Shown: piece by piece, positions 1-8,105 of the stretch
Position numbering within the stretch: position 1 is the stretch's first letter
Layout: the number at the start of each line of letters is the position of its first letter
Source of the DNA: JAAZCI01 sp046462535
Lineage (GTDB): Bacteria > Pseudomonadota > Gammaproteobacteria > Cardiobacteriales > Wohlfahrtiimonadaceae
Direction: 5' to 3'
Length of the DNA stretch: 64,000 bases
NCBI GenBank assembly: GCA_046462535.1
Contig: JBKGVF010000007.1
Span: 1 to 64,000 of the forward strand
The notes under the pieces: generated by a model
Database searches by the model: none
Told to the model about the DNA's origin: nothing
Seen by the model: only the letters and a program-made list of their open reading frames with translations
Position numbers and translations under genes: made by a program

Positions 1-282
1 GAGCTCGATTGGGTCTGTATTGCATGGGATGCTGATTTGCGCTCGGGTGAATTTGGTTGGGAATTTAAAAATTTTCGGGGAACAGAGTGGCAAAATGTGA
101 ATCAAGAGGAGCGTCAGCGCTATCTTCTTAATACCTACCGAGTTTTATTAACACGTGCTCGACAAGGGATGATTATTTTTGTGCCAGAAGGGGATGAGCA
201 AGACCAGACACGGCAACCACAATTTTATGAGGGGATTTTTGATTATCTAATATCTGTGGGCATCCCTGAATTAAAACCGTAA
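1..282 (+). CDS. C-terminal part of a DUF2075 / helicase-like protein (5' end outside the window)
   Basis: The reading frame is open from base 1 and stops at 280-282, so only the last 93 residues are present. The piece carries the motif NTYRVLLTRARQGMIIFVP near its middle. This resembles the C-terminal motif VI region of superfamily 1 helicase-like proteins of the DUF2075 family, where TRAR supplies an arginine contacting nucleotide. The start and the Walker motifs lie upstream of the window, so the full architecture cannot be judged. Function is unknown beyond likely ATP-dependent nucleic-acid work. It converges on valS, with a shared hairpin between them. Confidence 0.6.
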   Translation, partial: ELDWVCIAWDADLRSGEFGWEFKNFRGTEWQNVNQEERQRYLLNTYRVLLTRARQGMIIFVPEGDEQDQTRQPQFYEGIFDYLISVGIPELKP

Positions 283-285
283 GCA

Positions 286-319
286 ATAAAAAAGGTGACT
301 GTTAAAGTTCAGTCACCTT
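286..319 (-). terminator. Intrinsic terminator of valS, probably bidirectional
   Basis: A perfect 10-bp stem (292-301 with 310-319) has an 8-nt loop. Read on the minus strand it is followed by a run of six T, fitting valS, which stops at 373. The plus-strand tail is weaker (ATTAGTTTTT), so it may also serve the upstream gene. Confidence 0.8.
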
Positions 320-372
320 ATTAGTTTTTATGTTGTAAAGCTTATGAATAAACTTGCTAGATAAACTCTATT

Positions 373-3129
373 TTAAAGCGCCTTAATCTTTTCAAGCTGC
401 TGTTTAAGTTCGGCGAGTTTATTCTCGGCATCTTGGAGCTTAGCACGCTCACCTTCCACAACCTTTTCTGGGGCGTTATTGGTAAAGCCGGGGTTTGCAA
501 GCTTTCCAGTTAGCGCTTTAATTTGTGGCTCAATCTTGCCGATTTCACGCTCTAAGCGGGCGAGCTCTTGCTCTTTATCGATAAGATCTGCAAGCGGGAT
601 TAAAAGACGCATCTTGCCGATAACTACAACAGCCGACTCTGGTGCTTCGCCTTTAACGGGGCTAAAGCTCTCTAATCGACCCATGCGCGCAAGAAAGAGC
701 TCATTCTTCTCAATACGGGTAAGATCCTCTTCCGTTGCATTCTCATAAAGCACGTCAAGCGGGCGGCCAGGAGAGATATTCATCTCACCACGAATACGGC
801 GAACCGCAAGCAATACCTCTTGTAGCCAGTTGATCTCCGCCTCTAATGCTTCATCTTTTGCTTCAACCACAGGGAATTCCGCTACAGAGATACTGACTGC
901 TGTTTTAAAGTTTGGTGCAATCGTGGTTAGCTTCTGCCAAATCTCCTCTGTGATATAGGGCATAAAGGGGTGAAGCGCCCGTAAAATGGCATCAAGCACA
1001 AAGAGTAAGTTGTAGCGAGTTGCTGCCTTTTCATCATCGCTAAAATCACCATTTAAGATCGGCTTTGTAAGCTCTAAATACCAGTCACAGAATTCGTGCC
1101 AGATAAAGTCGTAGAGCGCTTGGGTTGCAAGATCAAAACGATAACCTTCAATATGGCGATTAACTTCTGAAAGGGCATGATCTAAACGGGAGAGAATCCA
1201 GCGATCAATGTGTGAAAGCTTCTCTCTGTTTTCGGCGACTTCCTTCTCTTCAGTATTCATAAAGACGAAGCGAGCGGCGTTCCAGATCTTATTACAGAAG
1301 TTTGAGTAACCTTCAATGCGGCCAACATCAAAGATAATATCGCGACCATTTGTAGCAAGTGCCGTAAAGGTGAAGCGAAGTGCATCGGTACCAAATGGGC
1401 GAATCCCTTCGGGGAAGTGTTTACGTGTATCCGCTTCGATACGGGGCGCCATTTGGGGTTGCATAAGGCCGGTAGTGCGCTTCTCAACGAGGGATTCAAG
1501 ATCAATTCCATCAATAAGATCGATGGGATCAAGTACGTTCCCGCGAGATTTACTCATCTTTTGCCCATCTTGGTCGCGCACTAAGCCGTGGAAGTAGACC
1601 TCTTTAAAGGGGATCTCATCCATAAAGTGAAGGCCAAACATAATCATGCGGGCAACCCAGAAGAAGATGATGTCAAAGCCTGTCACTAAGACAGAAGTAG
1701 GGTAGTAGGTCTCAAGCTCTGGAGTTTTCTCTGGCCAGCCAAGGGTAGAGAAGGGCCAAAGTGCAGAGGAGAACCAGGTATCTAATACATCCTCATCCTG
1801 CGTAAGGGTAATCTCATCGCCAAGATTATGCTCTTTACGGATCGCCTCTTCAGATTCACCGACATAGATATTCCCCTCCTCATCATACCAAGCAGGGATG
1901 CGGTGTCCCCACCAGAGCTGGCGAGAGATACACCAATCTTGGATGTTATTCATCCACTCAAAGTAGGTATTCTCCCAGTTTTGGGGGATAAATTTAATAT
2001 CCTTATTCTTTACTGCATCAATCGCAGGTTTTGCGAGAGTCTTCGCATCAACAAACCATTGATCGGTTAGATAGGGCTCAATAATTTGATTGGTCCGATC
2101 ACAGCGGGGGATCATCAATTTATGGGGCTCAATCTTCTCTAAAAGACCTGCTTTTTCAAAATCTTCAACTAACTTTTTCCGTGCATCGAAACGATCTAAG
2201 CCACGATACGCTTTTGGCATATCGTCATTAATCGTTGCATCATCATTAAAGATGTTGATCATGGGGAGATCGTGACGAACGCCCATTTCATAGTCATTAA
2301 AGTCATGAGCAGGGGTGATCTTTACGCAACCCGTACCAAACTCAGGGTCCACATACTCATCGGCAATGATGGGAATTTGACGATCACAGAAGGGGAGATC
2401 GATCATCTTGCCGATATATTTTGCATAGCGTTCATCTTCGGGGTGCACAGCAACTGCTGTATCGCCAAGCATTGTTTCGGGTCGAGTAGTGGCAACAACG
2501 ATAACCTCATCGGTACCCGCTATGGGGTAGCGTAAGTACCACATTGAGCTCTCTTCTTCATTAGATTCAACCTCAATGTCGGAGACTGCTGTCTTTAAGA
2601 CAGGATCCCAATTTACAAGGCGCTTTCCACGATAGATTAAACCTTCTTCATAGAGCTGAATAAAGACCTTCTGCACTGCATCCGATAAGCCTTCATCCAT
2701 TGTAAAGCGCTCCCGTGTCCAATCAGGGCTTGCTCCCATACGGCGAAGCTGTTGGGTGATATTGCCGCCAGACTCCTCTTTCCACTCCCAGATGCGTTCG
2801 ATAAAGGCTTCACGGCCAAGATCGTGACGACTCTTCCCTTCAGCATTAAGTTGCCGCTCTACAACCATCTGTGTTGCAATCCCGGCATGATCAGTCCCTG
2901 GCTGCCAGAGTGTATTTTTACCCTTCATACGATTGTAGCGGATCAGAAGATCCATAATCGTATCTTGAAAGGCATGCCCCATGTGCAGACTACCAGTTAT
3001 GTTAGGTGGAGGGATGACAATACAGTAGGGCTCTTTTGTTGTGTCGCCACTGGCTTTAAAGAGGTTATTCTCCTCCCAAAATTGATACCACTTCGTCTCT
3101 ATTTGATCTGGCTTATAGCTCTGTTCCAT
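373..3129 (-). CDS. valS: Valine-tRNA ligase
   Basis: This cytoplasmic class Ia synthetase charges tRNA-Val with valine and edits mischarged threonine. The 918-residue product has the HIGH-type motif near the N terminus (PPPNITGSLHMGHAF), the large CP1 editing insert, the KMSKS motif as KMSKSRGN, an anticodon-binding helical domain, and a C-terminal coiled coil rich in Glu/Lys/Leu that is typical of ValRS. Length and motifs match the bacterial family. The ATG has a G-rich ribosome site (GGGGG) just upstream. The gene stands alone between two terminators; a tRNA-Val lies elsewhere in the window (44382). Confidence 0.97.
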   Translation of the reverse strand: MEQSYKPDQIETKWYQFWEENNLFKASGDTTKEPYCIVIPPPNITGSLHMGHAFQDTIMDLLIRYNRMKGKNTLWQPGTDHAGIATQMVVERQLNAEGKSRHDLGREAFIERIWEWKEESGGNITQQLRRMGASPDWTRERFTMDEGLSDAVQKVFIQLYEEGLIYRGKRLVNWDPVLKTAVSDIEVESNEEESSMWYLRYPIAGTDEVIVVATTRPETMLGDTAVAVHPEDERYAKYIGKMIDLPFCDRQIPIIADEYVDPEFGTGCVKITPAHDFNDYEMGVRHDLPMINIFNDDATINDDMPKAYRGLDRFDARKKLVEDFEKAGLLEKIEPHKLMIPRCDRTNQIIEPYLTDQWFVDAKTLAKPAIDAVKNKDIKFIPQNWENTYFEWMNNIQDWCISRQLWWGHRIPAWYDEEGNIYVGESEEAIRKEHNLGDEITLTQDEDVLDTWFSSALWPFSTLGWPEKTPELETYYPTSVLVTGFDIIFFWVARMIMFGLHFMDEIPFKEVYFHGLVRDQDGQKMSKSRGNVLDPIDLIDGIDLESLVEKRTTGLMQPQMAPRIEADTRKHFPEGIRPFGTDALRFTFTALATNGRDIIFDVGRIEGYSNFCNKIWNAARFVFMNTEEKEVAENREKLSHIDRWILSRLDHALSEVNRHIEGYRFDLATQALYDFIWHEFCDWYLELTKPILNGDFSDDEKAATRYNLLFVLDAILRALHPFMPYITEEIWQKLTTIAPNFKTAVSISVAEFPVVEAKDEALEAEINWLQEVLLAVRRIRGEMNISPGRPLDVLYENATEEDLTRIEKNELFLARMGRLESFSPVKGEAPESAVVVIGKMRLLIPLADLIDKEQELARLEREIGKIEPQIKALTGKLANPGFTNNAPEKVVEGERAKLQDAENKLAELKQQLEKIKAL

Positions 3130-3231
3130 GCAACCCCCTGTAAGATTATTGATTAAAAGAGATGGTGAGAATTATATCATTACTTAGAGTGATAATCCCC
3201 ATTGGCAGTCTAGATTCACAATTATTAAGAC

Positions 3232-3258
3232 AAAAAAAACTAGCCCGAAAGCTAGTTT
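3232..3258 (-). terminator. Terminator of the rpmB-rpmG transcript
   Basis: An 8-bp stem (3237-3244 with 3251-3258, loop CCGAAA) is followed on the minus strand by a T run. It lies 24 bases past the rpmG stop and before the valS start region. Confidence 0.8.
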
Positions 3259-3281
3259 TATTTACTCTTTAAGAATAGCTC

Positions 3282-3437
3282 TTATCGTAAGCGTGCTTCT
3301 GTATAGAGTACATGTTTGCGAACAACAGGATCATACTTCATTAGTTCAATCTTTTCGGTGCTGTTGCGCTTGTTTTTAGTAGTCGTATAGAAGTGACCTG
3401 TACCAGCAGATGATACTAACTTAATTTTCTCTCTCAT
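3282..3437 (-). CDS. rpmG: 50S ribosomal protein L33
   Basis: This 51-residue basic protein of the large subunit begins MREKIKLVSSAGTGHFYTTT and ends HVLYTEARLR, which is the L33 signature. It is the cysteine-free form: the zinc-binding CxxC pairs found in some L33 proteins are absent. A clear ribosome site (GGAG) sits eight bases before the ATG. It follows rpmB by 10 bases and shares its promoter, as in E. coli and many gammaproteobacteria. Confidence 0.96.
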   Translation of the reverse strand: MREKIKLVSSAGTGHFYTTTKNKRNSTEKIELMKYDPVVRKHVLYTEARLR

Positions 3438-3447
3438 TCCTTACTCC

Positions 3448-3684
3448 TTAGATTTTTTCGCCACGGGCACGAAGGTCGGCTAATACAGCATCGATCCCTT
3501 TCTTATCGATCGTACGAAGACCCGCAGGTGAAACGCGTAGCGTTACAAAACGTTTCTCACTCTCAACCCATAAGCGATGAGATTGAAGATTAGGGAGAAA
3601 GCGGCGGCGTGTTTTATTATTTGCGTGGGAAACGTTGTTGCCGGTCATTGGGCCTTTCCCTGTTACTTGACATACTCTACTCAT
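3448..3684 (-). CDS. rpmB: 50S ribosomal protein L28
   Basis: A 78-residue large-subunit protein beginning MSRVCQVTGKGPMTGNNVSH, the conserved L28 N terminus, with the central NNKTRRRFLPNLQ motif that contacts rRNA. Length equals the usual gammaproteobacterial L28 (78 residues). It is the first gene of the rpmB-rpmG operon. A consensus-like sigma-70 promoter lies upstream at 3763-3791, leaving an untranslated leader of about 70 bases. Confidence 0.97.
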   Translation of the reverse strand: MSRVCQVTGKGPMTGNNVSHANNKTRRRFLPNLQSHRLWVESEKRFVTLRVSPAGLRTIDKKGIDAVLADLRARGEKI

Positions 3685-3762
3685 GATTATTAACCCATTT
3701 TTACTATGTTGAAGTTACTAAACGATGGTTTAGTTTAAACGATGTAATTCTTTAATCGGACA

Positions 3763-3791
3763 ATTATAGCTTAGCCCCTAGCCTGATGCAA
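3763..3791 (-). promoter_or_regulatory. Sigma-70 promoter for rpmB-rpmG
   Basis: On the minus strand TTGCAT (3786-3791) and TATAAT (3763-3768) are separated by exactly 17 bases. The -10 is a perfect consensus and the position fits rpmB, whose start is at 3684. Confidence 0.75.
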
Positions 3792-3832
3792 GAATTTATC
3801 CTGTGAGGGTGGGGGATTAGATATTCTGCTCT

Positions 3833-4882
3833 CTACTCTTGGAAGTTTGAGGGGTTAACAGCTTTACTTGCCGCGGTTTCTAAAGTAATTAACCCTGCTT
3901 TCACTAGCTGTTCTAGATGTTGATCAAGTGTCTGCATTCCAAAAGCTTGTCCTGTCTGTATTGATGAGTACATCTGTGCAATCTTATCTTCACGGATTAG
4001 ATTGCGTATTGCAGGAGTACCAATCATAATCTCCCATGCAGCTACTCGTCCACCACCTACCTTCTTTAAGAGGGTCTGAGCGACAACTGCCTGTAGGGAT
4101 TCTGATAGCATTGAGCGTACCAGTGGCTTTTCCCCTTCGGGGAAGACATCAATAATACGGTCAATTGTTTTAGCGGCAGAGGTGGTATGGAGTGTTCCGA
4201 AGACTAAGTGTCCTGTCTCTGCAGCGGTTAAAGCTAACTGAATAGTCTCAAGATCACGAAGCTCTCCAACTAGAATGACGTCGGGGTCTTCACGAAGCGC
4301 AGCACGTAGGGCACTATCAAAGCTCTCCGTATCCCGATGAACTTCACGTTGGTTAATTAGGCATCGGCGAGGTGGGTGAACAAACTCAATAGGGTCTTCG
4401 ATGGTTAAGATGTGGTAGGCAGCGGTACTATTGAGGTAATCAATCATTGCAGCGAGCGTAGTAGACTTACCTGATCCCGTTGGTCCGGTTACTAAGATTA
4501 ATCCCCGAGGTACAGAGACCATCTGTCTAAAGATCGCTGGCATCCCTAACTCTTCCATGCTCATAATATCGGTGGGGATAGTTCTGAAGACTGCTCCCAT
4601 CCCACGACTATGTTGGAACGCATTGACACGGAAGCGCGCAACACCCGGAATTTCAATAGAGAAGTCAACATCTTGGGTAGCATCAAACGTCTTGCGCTGA
4701 TTATCATTCATAACCCCGTAGACTTCATCATATACTTCAGCACTGCTTAAAGCTGGAAGATTGATTCGAGTAATATCCCCATCGATTCGAACAATTGGGG
4801 GCAGACCTGCCGATAAGTGAAGGTCTGATGCGCCATTCTTTACAGAGAAGGCAAGTAGATCAGCTAATCTCATTGATGACAT
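3833..4882 (-). CDS. pilT: Type IV pilus retraction ATPase PilT
   Basis: PilT is the hexameric cytoplasmic ATPase that depolymerises type IV pili, driving twitching and DNA uptake. The 349-residue product has the N-terminal PAS-like domain, Walker A (GPTGSGKSTT, about residues 134-143), the Asp box and Walker B region (LREDPDVILVGELRD), the His box (TAAETGHLVFGTLHT) and the C-terminal AIRNLIREDKIAQMYSSIQTG block, in which AIRNLIRE is the PilT signature needed for retraction. PilU is the nearest alternative, but this signature favours PilT. It is far from pilMNOPQ at 31806 and is transcribed alone. Confidence 0.93.
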   Translation of the reverse strand: MSSMRLADLLAFSVKNGASDLHLSAGLPPIVRIDGDITRINLPALSSAEVYDEVYGVMNDNQRKTFDATQDVDFSIEIPGVARFRVNAFQHSRGMGAVFRTIPTDIMSMEELGMPAIFRQMVSVPRGLILVTGPTGSGKSTTLAAMIDYLNSTAAYHILTIEDPIEFVHPPRRCLINQREVHRDTESFDSALRAALREDPDVILVGELRDLETIQLALTAAETGHLVFGTLHTTSAAKTIDRIIDVFPEGEKPLVRSMLSESLQAVVAQTLLKKVGGGRVAAWEIMIGTPAIRNLIREDKIAQMYSSIQTGQAFGMQTLDQHLEQLVKAGLITLETAASKAVNPSNFQE

Positions 4883-5026
4883 GTAGTTAAAATCCTCTAT
4901 TTAAAGTAATGCATTAAAGGTTATTTTCTTTAGTTATTATTGAAATCATGATGATCAGGGGAGATTAACCTCCCCGATTATCGTAAATTTAAGTAAGTAA
5001 TATATCACTTTATAAAGCGTACATTA

Positions 5027-5069
5027 AATAATCTTAAGGTTTGGTGGTTCTTCTAACCTTAAGATTATT
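5027..5069. repeat. Perfect 15-bp inverted repeat between rpe and pilT
   Basis: AATAATCTTAAGGTT at 5027-5041 is perfectly complementary to 5055-5069, with a 13-base loop. It lies 32 bases past the rpe stop (minus strand) and about 145 bases before pilT. There is no T run on either side, so it is an atypical terminator. It may be an mRNA 3' stabiliser or a protein-binding palindrome. Confidence 0.6.
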
Positions 5070-5100
5070 ATGCTTTGTGCTTTTGATGAGGATCGCTACG

Positions 5101-5772
5101 TTACTCTGCATTACGTTTTAGCTGAGTAATGACCTCTTTATAACTTAATTGGCTACCGAAGATCGCACTACCGGCAACAAATGTGTCAGCACCTGCTGCT
5201 GAAATTTCCGCTATATTGCTGGTATTGACTCCTCCATCGATCTCAAGTCGAATAGGGTGCTCTTGTTGGTCGATAATTGTGCGTATGGTACGGAGCTTTT
5301 CGAGACTAGAGGGGATAAACTTCTGCCCTCCAAAGCCTGGATTGACACTCATCACAAGCACCATATCAAGATAACCCCAAACATGATCAAGAACATTGAC
5401 CGGAGTCGCAGGATTGAGAACTAAGCCCGCTTTACAACCTAATGATTTAATTAGTTGTAGGGAGCGATCTACATGAAGCGAGGCCTCAGGATGAAAAGTT
5501 ATATAGGTTGCCCCTGCTTTAGCAAAAGCCTCAATCATCCGATCAACTGGGCTGACCATAAGGTGAACGTCGATCGGTGCTGTCACCCCATAATCTCTAA
5601 GGGCTTTGCAGATCATAGGACCAAAGGTAAGGTTCTCAACATAATGATTATCCATTACATCAAAGTGGATAAGATCAGCTCCCCCATTGAGAACAGCATC
5701 AACCTCTTCGCCCAAGCGGGCGAAGTCGGCTGAAAGTATGGAGGGTGCAATCCATGGAGTCTGTTTTGCCAT
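5101..5772 (-). CDS. rpe: Ribulose-phosphate 3-epimerase
   Basis: The enzyme interconverts ribulose 5-phosphate and xylulose 5-phosphate in the pentose phosphate pathway. The 223-residue TIM barrel has the standard motifs: APSILSADFARLGEE at the N terminus, the metal/active-site segment HFDVMDNHYVENLTFGP, HLMVSPVD, and the phosphate-binding VNPGFGGQKFIPSS and EIDGGVN segments. Length is normal for the family. It starts 5 bases after the hemL stop, so hemL and rpe are almost certainly one transcript; the pairing has no obvious metabolic logic. Confidence 0.97.
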   Translation of the reverse strand: MAKQTPWIAPSILSADFARLGEEVDAVLNGGADLIHFDVMDNHYVENLTFGPMICKALRDYGVTAPIDVHLMVSPVDRMIEAFAKAGATYITFHPEASLHVDRSLQLIKSLGCKAGLVLNPATPVNVLDHVWGYLDMVLVMSVNPGFGGQKFIPSSLEKLRTIRTIIDQQEHPIRLEIDGGVNTSNIAEISAAGADTFVAGSAIFGSQLSYKEVITQLKRNAE

Positions 5773-5777
5773 CTCTA

Positions 5778-7061
5778 CTATCCTTCCATACTCTTTAAGA
5801 CGCGATCCATTGCGGCGATAGTCTCATCGAGATCCTCATAGGTATGGGCATTAGACATGAAGCCTGCCTCAAAAGCGCTAGGAGCAAGATAGATCCCCTC
5901 CTTAAGTAGCCCATGGTAGAAGGCCTTAAAGAATTCAATATCTGATCTCAATGCATCGTTATAGCTCTTAACTGGCTGATTGGTGAAAAAGAGTCCAAAC
6001 ATTCCACCCACCTGATTAGTACTCAGGGGGCGCTTATATTTGGCAAAAACCTTTTCAACACCCTCAACAAGATATTCTGTCTTTTTCGTTAGCTCTTCAT
6101 AAAAACCTGGCTCTGATAAGAGCTCTAATGTTGCTAAGCCTGCAGCCATCGCAACGGGATTTCCGGAGAGCGTTCCTGCTTGATAGACAGCACCTGTAGG
6201 GGAGAGGTGGTCCATAATCTCTCTTTTCCCACCAAAGGCACCTACAGGCATACCACCACCGATAACTTTTCCAAAAGTGGAGAGATCAGGATCGATGCCA
6301 TAATATCCTTGTGCAGAGTGCTTACCAACACGGAATCCAGTCATCACCTCATCGATAATAAAGAGGGAGCCATTGTTTGTACAGCATTCACGAATAGTCT
6401 CAAGAAACCCAGGAACTGGTGGGATACAGTTCATATTACCAGCGACAGGTTCAACGATAACGCAGGCGATCTCATCGCCATACTCTTTAAAGGCCTCTCT
6501 TACTGCATCAGGGTTATTAAACTCTAATACTAAGGTATGTTGTGTTAAGTCTGCTGGGGCACCCGGTGAAGAGGGCTCACCAAAGGTTAGTAATCCAGAG
6601 CCTGCCTTTACAAGTAGGGAGTCTGAATGGCCATGGTAACAGCCTTCAAACTTAATGATTTTATCGCGCCCTGTGTAGCCGCGAGCAAGGCGAATTGCGC
6701 TCATGGTGGCTTCAGTTCCAGAGCTAACCATTCGCACTTGATCCATTGATGGGACTAACTCTAAAACCTTTTTTGCTAAGAGCGTTTCTGATACCGTTGG
6801 AGCACCAAAAGAGAGCCCATTTTTTACTGTATCGATTACAGCATCGATTACTTTAGGGTGAGCATGCCCTACAATCATCGGTCCCCATGAGCCAACATAA
6901 TCGATATATCTCTTTCCTTCTTCATCGTATAGATATGCGCCTTCCCCCTTTTTAAAGAAGATTGGGGCACCCCCAACTTGCCCAAAGGCGCGAGCAGGTG
7001 AATTAACCCCGCCAGGGATATACTTTTTAGCATCGGCAAATAATTGATCAAATAGACTCAT
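5778..7061 (-). CDS. hemL: Glutamate-1-semialdehyde 2,1-aminomutase
   Basis: This PLP enzyme converts glutamate-1-semialdehyde to 5-aminolevulinate in the C5 route of tetrapyrrole (heme) synthesis. The 427-residue protein carries the family N terminus (PGGVNSPARAF), the substrate region (SSGTEATMSAIRLARG), the PLP-contacting IIDEVMTGFRV, and the Schiff-base lysine in STFGKVIGGGMPVGAFGG. Length matches E. coli GSAM (426). It leads a two-gene operon with rpe and diverges from rsfS across a 134-base intergenic region. Confidence 0.97.
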   Translation of the reverse strand: MSLFDQLFADAKKYIPGGVNSPARAFGQVGGAPIFFKKGEGAYLYDEEGKRYIDYVGSWGPMIVGHAHPKVIDAVIDTVKNGLSFGAPTVSETLLAKKVLELVPSMDQVRMVSSGTEATMSAIRLARGYTGRDKIIKFEGCYHGHSDSLLVKAGSGLLTFGEPSSPGAPADLTQHTLVLEFNNPDAVREAFKEYGDEIACVIVEPVAGNMNCIPPVPGFLETIRECCTNNGSLFIIDEVMTGFRVGKHSAQGYYGIDPDLSTFGKVIGGGMPVGAFGGKREIMDHLSPTGAVYQAGTLSGNPVAMAAGLATLELLSEPGFYEELTKKTEYLVEGVEKVFAKYKRPLSTNQVGGMFGLFFTNQPVKSYNDALRSDIEFFKAFYHGLLKEGIYLAPSAFEAGFMSNAHTYEDLDETIAAMDRVLKSMEG

Positions 7062-7139
7062 CTCTTCTGATTCCTCACGTAAATTAATCGGTATAATTTA
7101 TGAAAATTTCGCTCCCCCATTATGGAGGGAAATCTTGAT

Positions 7140-7168
7140 TTGTTCAATGGTAGTAAATTAACTACAAT
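7140..7168 (+). promoter_or_regulatory. Candidate sigma-70 promoter for rsfS-rlmH
   Basis: TTGTTC (7140-7145) and TACAAT (7163-7168) are 17 bases apart, and the -10 lies 27 bases before the rsfS start. The -35 is only a partial match, so this is tentative. Confidence 0.45.
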
Positions 7169-7195
7169 GGGACTCTAATTTAATTGAGGATAAGT

Positions 7196-7525
7196 ATGAT
7201 CGAGACTATTAAAAAGAATTCTGAGCAGTTGGTACAAGCGCTTGACGATGCTAAGGGGCTGGATGTTAAGGCATTTGAGGTTACAAATATCGTTAGTTAT
7301 GCAGATTGGGTGGTTATTGTGAGTGCTAACTCGAATCCACATATGAAACATCTGGTACGTGTAGCCGATGATACTATGCATCAAGTGGGCGTTAAGGCGC
7401 GAGGCATTGAGGGTGCTGAGGATGAATCAGGATGGATTTTGATTGATTATGGCGATATTGTTCTCCATATCTTTACCGAGGAGCAGAGAGAGTTTTACCA
7501 GCTTGAGAAGCTCTTTATTAGCTAA
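7196..7525 (+). CDS. rsfS: Ribosome silencing factor RsfS
   Basis: RsfS binds ribosomal protein L14 and blocks subunit joining when nutrients are short. The 109-residue protein shows the family core: KGLDVKAFEV, the YADWVVIVSA strand and GWILIDYGDIVLHIFTEEQREFYQLEKL. I start at the ATG at 7196 because GAGGA (7186-7190) is correctly spaced; an in-frame TTG at 7184 would add four residues but overlaps that ribosome site. It is followed after 19 bases by rlmH, the conserved pairing in many bacteria. Confidence 0.95.
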   Translation: MIETIKKNSEQLVQALDDAKGLDVKAFEVTNIVSYADWVVIVSANSNPHMKHLVRVADDTMHQVGVKARGIEGAEDESGWILIDYGDIVLHIFTEEQREFYQLEKLFIS

Positions 7526-7544
7526 GGTAGTGTGGGGGTAAAGG

Positions 7545-8015
7545 ATGATTATCTACTTGGTGGCTGTGGGCAATAACATGCCTCGTTGGGTAACTGAAGG
7601 GTATGAAGAGTATGCAAGTCGTTTACGGCAAGAGGTACAGCTACGCCTGATTGAGATTCCACCCCAATCTCGGCCGAAACGTGCCGATACGAAAAGGGTT
7701 TTAAAAGAGGAGGGGGAGCGACTCTTAAAAGCGATCCCGAAAAATACTCTTGTTGTGGGGTTAGATCCGCGAGGGGTTGCATTAGATACTGAGAGGTTAA
7801 GTCAACGTTTAGAGCAGTGGATGCAGATGGGACAAGATGTAGCTCTCCTTATCGGTGGACCAGAAGGCTTTTCAGATGAAGTCAAAGCACACTTTCAAGA
7901 GATGATCTCTCTGTCGAAATTGACTCTCCCACACCCATTAGTGCGTGTATTGGTGGCAGAGCAGCTCTTTAGATCATGGAGTATTCTGCATAACCACCCC
8001 TATCATCGAGCTTAG
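7545..8015 (+). CDS. rlmH: 23S rRNA (pseudouridine-1915 N3) methyltransferase RlmH
   Basis: RlmH is a small SPOUT-class enzyme that methylates pseudouridine 1915 in helix 69 of 23S rRNA on the assembled ribosome. The 156-residue product has the trefoil-knot SAM-binding segment LIGGPEGFSDEV and the conserved C terminus LFRSWSILHNHPYHRA. Length is near identical to E. coli RlmH (155). Cotranscribed with rsfS; a strong terminator follows 32 bases after the stop. Confidence 0.97.
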   Translation: MIIYLVAVGNNMPRWVTEGYEEYASRLRQEVQLRLIEIPPQSRPKRADTKRVLKEEGERLLKAIPKNTLVVGLDPRGVALDTERLSQRLEQWMQMGQDVALLIGGPEGFSDEVKAHFQEMISLSKLTLPHPLVRVLVAEQLFRSWSILHNHPYHRA

Positions 8016-8047
8016 ATGTTCGTTGTAATAGGTTGTTCGGATAAGAG

Positions 8048-8083
8048 AAGAGCCCTATAGGATTATCTATAGGGCTCTTTTTT
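8048..8083 (+). terminator. Intrinsic terminator of rsfS-rlmH
   Basis: A perfect 13-bp stem (8048-8060 with 8067-8079) with a 6-base loop is followed by a run of seven T. It also lies just past the fabB stop (8106, minus strand), so it may act in both directions. Confidence 0.9.
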
Positions 8084-8105
8084 GTGGTTATCGTTAGTTA
8101 GAGGA

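Noticed and set aside
2752..3156. 134-codon plus-strand frame antisense to valS
   Set aside because: It lies wholly in the valS region, has no ribosome site and no recognisable domain.
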